From an uncultured Bacteroidales bacterium (GTDB lineage: Bacteria > Bacteroidota > Bacteroidia > Bacteroidales > P3): a stretch of 9,514 nt of DNA. The notes under the pieces were generated by a model. That model saw only the letters and a program-made list of their open reading frames with translations, was not told the origin of the DNA and searched no databases. The translations under genes and the position numbers were made by a program. Positions 7,362 through 9,514 of the stretch are shown one piece after another (the first letter of the stretch is position 1; the number at the start of each line of letters is the position of its first letter). Location of the stretch: contig CAMWTX010000050.1 in assembly GCA_947177315.1 (NCBI GenBank), positions 1 through 9,514 on the forward strand. The letters are read 5' to 3'.

Positions 7362-8409
7362 CTACATGGCTACAAAATTCTAAAAATGCGGGCGTTACCC
7401 ACTGAGAGCAAACAACCACCTTTGTCCCATCCTTTAGAACAATAATATCTTCTTCTTTTAAGAAATAACGATTCCTGTCTCTTAAATCCCTACGTCCTCC
7501 TCGGATTTGTTCTTCAATAGAATCCAAGGTACGAACCACGCCCAAAGACTTCGGGGTTCCTATCAAATAATCTGGAAATCGATTCTTTAATTCAGGGAAT
7601 CTAATATCTGGATGTTCCAAAACATACTTCTTGATCGTAGTCAGTACAGTTCTCCCCATTTTCCCGTAATAACCAGATTCTTTATTACGACCTTCCCACT
7701 TTCTTTTTGGAGTTTCCCTATATTCAGGAGTAAAAGGCGTAACCATATCTCTCCGTCTTACTTCAACTGAGATCTTGGACAATTCTTCATCCAATGCCTT
7801 TTCATCAAAACCCTCCTGCAAAAACTTTTCCTTGATCAGATTCTTTATAACTTCACCATTCGAGCAGAGTTCTCGAATACATCGCTGTAAGTCCTTATGT
7901 TTTATCCTGTACTGATATTGCTCTTGGCAGAATTTTTCAATGTTCTCTATGGTAAAATTCTCATAACTCAACAAATCACAGATCGTATCTCCATTGGAAT
8001 CATTTTTGGATATTTCCGCACAGAAAATGCTTGCTGAAACTTCTTTATCTTGAGGGTTATCATAGTAGAGTTGTATATTTTCACCAATAAACAAACCAAC
8101 ATTCAATCTCAATTGTCGCATATAGGAAATCAGTTGCTCCGATTGTCTTTGATTGCACAAATTAGTCGGTTTCTTTATTTCAATCGGAAGTACAGGCTGC
8201 CCATCCTTAAACAATACCACATCAGGACGAATAGAATTACTGCTTCCAATATTGATAGTGAACTGAGACCGCATTGTACCATTGGATGTTTTCCAACCCA
8301 ACATCTTCAAACAAGCCTCTATTTCATGCTGATACTCTTGTTCCGTTATCGAACGTTTTTCTCTCGCTGATTGTAATGTTTCGACTATTTCACACCAATT
8401 ATCAGTCAT
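7339..8409 (-). CDS. Stand-alone PD-(D/E)xK nuclease, type I restriction HsdR N-terminal-like
   Basis: A 356-residue protein whose first third matches the nuclease domain at the N-terminus of type I restriction HsdR subunits. It has a helix ending in LGW (E29/E31 to W39), then R61-P62-D63, then I76-E77-I78-K79-K80-P81, giving the catalytic D63...E77-x-K79 set. A QxxxY motif (Q92 to Y96, QLISY) follows, then NVGLFIGENIQLYYD. There is no helicase/ATPase part, unlike real HsdR (about 1000 residues), so it is not a classical restriction subunit. The middle is helical and charged. The last third (about 250-356) contains FPDYLIGTPKSLGVVR, a charged RRDLRDRNRYF segment and KVVVCSQWVTPAFLEF, a C-terminal module I recall from other such stand-alone proteins. 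A TTG start at 8415 is possible, but the ATG at 8409 is preferred. The gene is clearly more AT-rich than those to its left and diverges from the HELLH gene, which suggests acquired DNA. A role in defence is an inference. Confidence 0.85.
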   Translation of the reverse strand: MTDNWCEIVETLQSAREKRSITEQEYQHEIEACLKMLGWKTSNGTMRSQFTINIGSSNSIRPDVVLFKDGQPVLPIEIKKPTNLCNQRQSEQLISYMRQLRLNVGLFIGENIQLYYDNPQDKEVSASIFCAEISKNDSNGDTICDLLSYENFTIENIEKFCQEQYQYRIKHKDLQRCIRELCSNGEVIKNLIKEKFLQEGFDEKALDEELSKISVEVRRRDMVTPFTPEYRETPKRKWEGRNKESGYYGKMGRTVLTTIKKYVLEHPDIRFPELKNRFPDYLIGTPKSLGVVRTLDSIEEQIRGGRRDLRDRNRYFLKEEDIIVLKDGTKVVVCSQWVTPAFLEFCSHVEKNGLRV

Positions 8410-8427
8410 CTCCAATATATTAAAGCT

Positions 8428-8435
8428 CGAAATTA
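8428..8435 (-). promoter_or_regulatory. Possible -7 element for the leftward nuclease gene
   Basis: Read on the minus strand, TAATTTCG differs at one base from the TAnnTTTG consensus. It would place the transcription start near 8421, about 12 bases before the ATG at 8409. No good -33 element was found at normal spacing. Both neighbouring palindromes lie on or next to it, so the gene could be repressed from them. Confidence 0.25.
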
Positions 8436-8443
8436 ATTAATTT
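8430..8443. promoter_or_regulatory. 14-bp perfect palindrome, possible operator
   Basis: AAATTAATTAATTT is fully palindromic, and a CG dinucleotide lies on each side with one extra T on the right. It sits 21 bases upstream of the nuclease ATG and overlaps the weak leftward -7 element. The sequence is very AT-rich, so chance is a real alternative. Confidence 0.3.
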
Positions 8444-8448
8444 TCGGC

Positions 8449-8463
8449 AAGTATCGAATACTT
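8449..8463. promoter_or_regulatory. 15-bp inverted repeat AAGTAT-CGA-ATACTT, possible operator
   Basis: Two perfect 6-base arms flank a 3-base centre in the intergenic region between two divergent genes. The size and symmetry suit a dimeric helix-turn-helix or RHH regulator. No repressor gene is adjacent on this low-GC segment. The 91-residue RHH-like protein at 7057-7332 is the nearest DNA-binding candidate, but a link is speculative. Confidence 0.35.
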
Positions 8464-8481
8464 TTACTTGTTCACTACATC

Positions 8482-8514
8482 TTGTTTTCTCCGAACAAAA
8501 TTTCATTACCTTTG
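8482..8514 (+). promoter_or_regulatory. Bacteroides-type promoter for the HELLH protein gene
   Basis: TACCTTTG (8507-8514) is an exact TAnnTTTG -7 match. TTG (8482-8484) lies 22 bases upstream, slightly longer than the usual spacing. Transcription should begin near 8521, giving a leader of about 25 A-rich bases before the ATG at 8546. Confidence 0.6.
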
Positions 8515-8545
8515 CTAGTATATAAAACAAAAAAGAAATATAACC

Positions 8546-9289
8546 ATGGCACAGGTTACGGATATATCACAATATTTAGACGAAAGAAGTACCAAATTAT
8601 GGAAAACAGTGAACTCCCTTTTTTCCATAAGTGTATTCTATTACTATCAGAATATCTATACACTTAATGTAATAGGCAACACCGTAATAATGTTTGTGCC
8701 GGCAGACAGCAAACCTTGTGCGGAATCCTTTGCTCACGAATTATTGCATCTCTATGTCCGTTCTACCAAAACCTATATTGATGGTGCCCTTTCGTATTCC
8801 TTTAATGAATCGTCCGTGCTTTCCTCCATATTTTCAGAACAACTGATTCAACATATTGCCAATACGCTCGAGCACGTCAAAATGTACCCGATATATTTGG
8901 CGATGGGCTACGATAAAAAATTATTCATTTCTGATTTTGACAAACCTAAACTGACCAGCGCTGATATTGTTTCTATTCGAAACAATTTTCGCAAAAAGGG
9001 ATTATTCCATAAAGTTGTGTATAAGGCATCCGCCATTAATTCCTATATCGGAAAGTTCTTTGCAGCCAAGGCCTGCCCCAACCCTTCATTCAACTACTCT
9101 GCCTACTTAAGAGAATTGTTGGAACTGGATTCAAGCCTATATGTTATCTTGGATGAATTTTGGCAAAGATGGTTGGACTATGACATTTTCATCGAACACG
9201 GACCTTTGGATTTCAATTACAATGACCTCTGTTTCGACTTTCACCAAGCATTAAAACAATGGGCAGAGGGAAAAAGAATACGCAAGTAG
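8546..9289 (+). CDS. Putative zinc metallopeptidase-like (HExxH) protein, unknown family
   Basis: A 247-residue protein without signal peptide or membrane helix, so probably cytosolic. I do not recognise the family. Residues 43-52 look like a beta strand (VIGNTVIMFVP). They are followed by a helix containing SFAHELLHLYV, which gives the zinc-site motif H64-E65-L66-L67-H68. About 40 residues later comes NTLEHVKMYP (N106, E109, H110), where E109 or H110 could be the third zinc ligand, as in gluzincin-like folds. It is followed by AMGYDKK. The C-terminal half is helical and rich in Tyr, Trp and Phe, with a basic end (EGKRIRK). The gene has its own promoter and diverges from the PD-(D/E)xK nuclease gene, with a shared AT-rich composition, so the two may have travelled together. 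Protease activity is inferred from the motif only; an inactive structural fold is possible. Confidence 0.75.
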   Translation: MAQVTDISQYLDERSTKLWKTVNSLFSISVFYYYQNIYTLNVIGNTVIMFVPADSKPCAESFAHELLHLYVRSTKTYIDGALSYSFNESSVLSSIFSEQLIQHIANTLEHVKMYPIYLAMGYDKKLFISDFDKPKLTSADIVSIRNNFRKKGLFHKVVYKASAINSYIGKFFAAKACPNPSFNYSAYLRELLELDSSLYVILDEFWQRWLDYDIFIEHGPLDFNYNDLCFDFHQALKQWAEGKRIRK

Positions 9290-9291
9290 AT

Positions 9292-9339
9292 CTTGGAAAA
9301 GTGGCAGAAATACCCATAAAAAACCTTGGGAAAACGGCA
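9292..9339 (+). repeat. Degenerate 15-base direct repeat just downstream of the HELLH gene
   Basis: CTTGGAAAAGTGGCA (9292-9306) and CTTGGGAAAACGGCA (9325-9339) agree at 12 of 15 bases and start 33 bases apart. The repeat begins 2 bases after the stop codon. It could be a remnant of tandem repetition or a protein-binding pair; two copies are too few to decide. Confidence 0.35.
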
Positions 9340-9379
9340 AAACAAAAACCAACTGAAAGATTTTCAATTCACTTTATAA

Positions 9380-9403
9380 CATTCCTACAAAACTTGTAGA
9401 ATG
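9380..9403 (+). terminator. Stem-loop after the HELLH gene, possible terminator
   Basis: CATTC and TACAA (9380-9390, with one bulged C at 9385) pair with TTGTA and GAATG (9394-9403) around a 3-base loop, giving 10 base pairs. It lies about 90 bases after the stop codon. The following CTCTCTTGTT is only weakly T-rich, so termination is plausible but not assured. CATTCC here can alternatively pair with GGAATG at 9442-9447. Confidence 0.35.
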
Positions 9404-9407
9404 CTCT

Positions 9408-9442
9408 CTTGTTAACTGATGTCCATCAGAAAAAAAAACAAG
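9408..9442. repeat. Nested inverted repeat in the noncoding right end
   Basis: CTGATG (9416-9421) and CATCAG (9424-9429) form a perfect inverted repeat around TC. Outside them, CTTGTT (9408-9413) and AACAAG (9437-9442) are also complementary, and a run of nine A (9430-9438) lies on the right arm. The A-run is on the wrong side for a rightward terminator. It may be an operator or part of a folded RNA. Confidence 0.35.
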
Positions 9443-9480
9443 GAATGCATAAAACCAGTCAAATATACCCCAATTCCCCA

Positions 9481-9514
9481 GCCCACCATCATACACCGGT
9501 AAATAACGGTGGGC
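9481..9514. repeat. Inverted repeat GCCCACC/GGTGGGC at the right window edge
   Basis: Perfect 7-base arms (9481-9487 and 9508-9514) enclose 20 bases. A competing stem, CACCG (9494-9498) with CGGTG (9507-9511), is also possible. It is more GC-rich than its surroundings. The window ends on the last base of the arm, so it is not visible whether the stem extends or is followed by a T-run; it could be a terminator or part of an element end. Confidence 0.4.

Noticed and set aside
8050..8370. Plus-strand open frame opposite the nuclease gene
   Set aside because: It is antisense to the catalytic domain, whose PD-(D/E)xK and QxxxY motifs clearly mark the other strand as coding.
8482..8667. 61-codon plus-strand frame overlapping the start of the HELLH gene
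   Set aside because: Its start lies upstream of the predicted transcription start (about 8521), and it overlaps out of frame with a better-supported gene.
9445..9514. ATG at 9445 followed by 23 open codons to the window end, preceded by an A-rich stretch and AAGGA
   Set aside because: It is too short to judge, has no promoter match, the AAGGA is too close to the ATG, and it overlaps the inverted repeats. The sequence to the right is needed.
9374..9514. Minus-strand frame open from the right edge to a stop near 9374, about 46 codons, which could be the 3' end of an incoming gene
   Set aside because: The translation has no recognisable motif, another minus-strand frame is also open for part of this stretch, and a run of Phe codons comes from the poly-A tract. 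Chance is a sufficient explanation.
1..9514. CRISPR array, tRNA, rRNA or complete insertion sequence
   Set aside because: No regularly spaced repeats, cloverleaf-like sequence, ribosomal RNA segment or transposase/integrase frame was seen on either strand.

Overview
The window looks like chromosomal DNA from a member of the Bacteroidota, probably order Bacteroidales with a fairly GC-rich core genome. Three points support this. Several intergenic regions carry promoter matches of the Bacteroides type (TAnnTTTG at -7, TTG/TTTG about 20 bases upstream). There is no consistent Shine-Dalgarno spacing. One gene encodes a DUF4831-type protein, a family I know from Bacteroidales. Genus cannot be fixed from this sequence alone.

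Layout, left to right. (1) 1-5493: a tightly packed tripartite efflux operon on the + strand. It has a periplasmic adaptor cut by the left window edge, a 1039-residue RND inner-membrane permease and a 529-residue TolC/OprM-type outer-membrane factor, separated by only 3 and 1 bases. Together these would form a proton-driven pump spanning both membranes; the substrate cannot be read from sequence. (2) 5565-5756: a two-helix, 63-residue membrane protein behind its own Bacteroides-type promoter. (3) 5839-7332: a second promoter drives a secreted DUF4831-like protein with a His-rich insert, followed 9 bases later by a 91-residue basic protein. That small protein has a ribbon-helix-helix-like core and a C-terminal QLDLF sequence identical to the bacterial sliding-clamp-binding consensus. 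(4) 7339-9289: base composition drops visibly at about 7335. Two AT-rich genes diverge from a 136-base intergenic region. The leftward gene is a stand-alone PD-(D/E)xK nuclease of the HsdR-N type. The rightward gene is a cytosolic 247-residue protein with an HELLH zincin motif. The region between them holds two palindromes and a good promoter for the rightward gene. (5) 9290-9514: noncoding, with a degenerate direct repeat and several inverted repeats up to the right edge.

The left 7.3 kb reads as ordinary core genome. The AT-rich right part reads as accessory DNA: nuclease-like gene, putative metallopeptidase, abrupt composition change and dense inverted repeats. The nuclease/zincin pair is the best candidate for an undescribed system (possible defence or selfish module), but this is inferred from motifs and context only. 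The second item worth attention is the clamp-binding-like motif on the small RHH-like protein.
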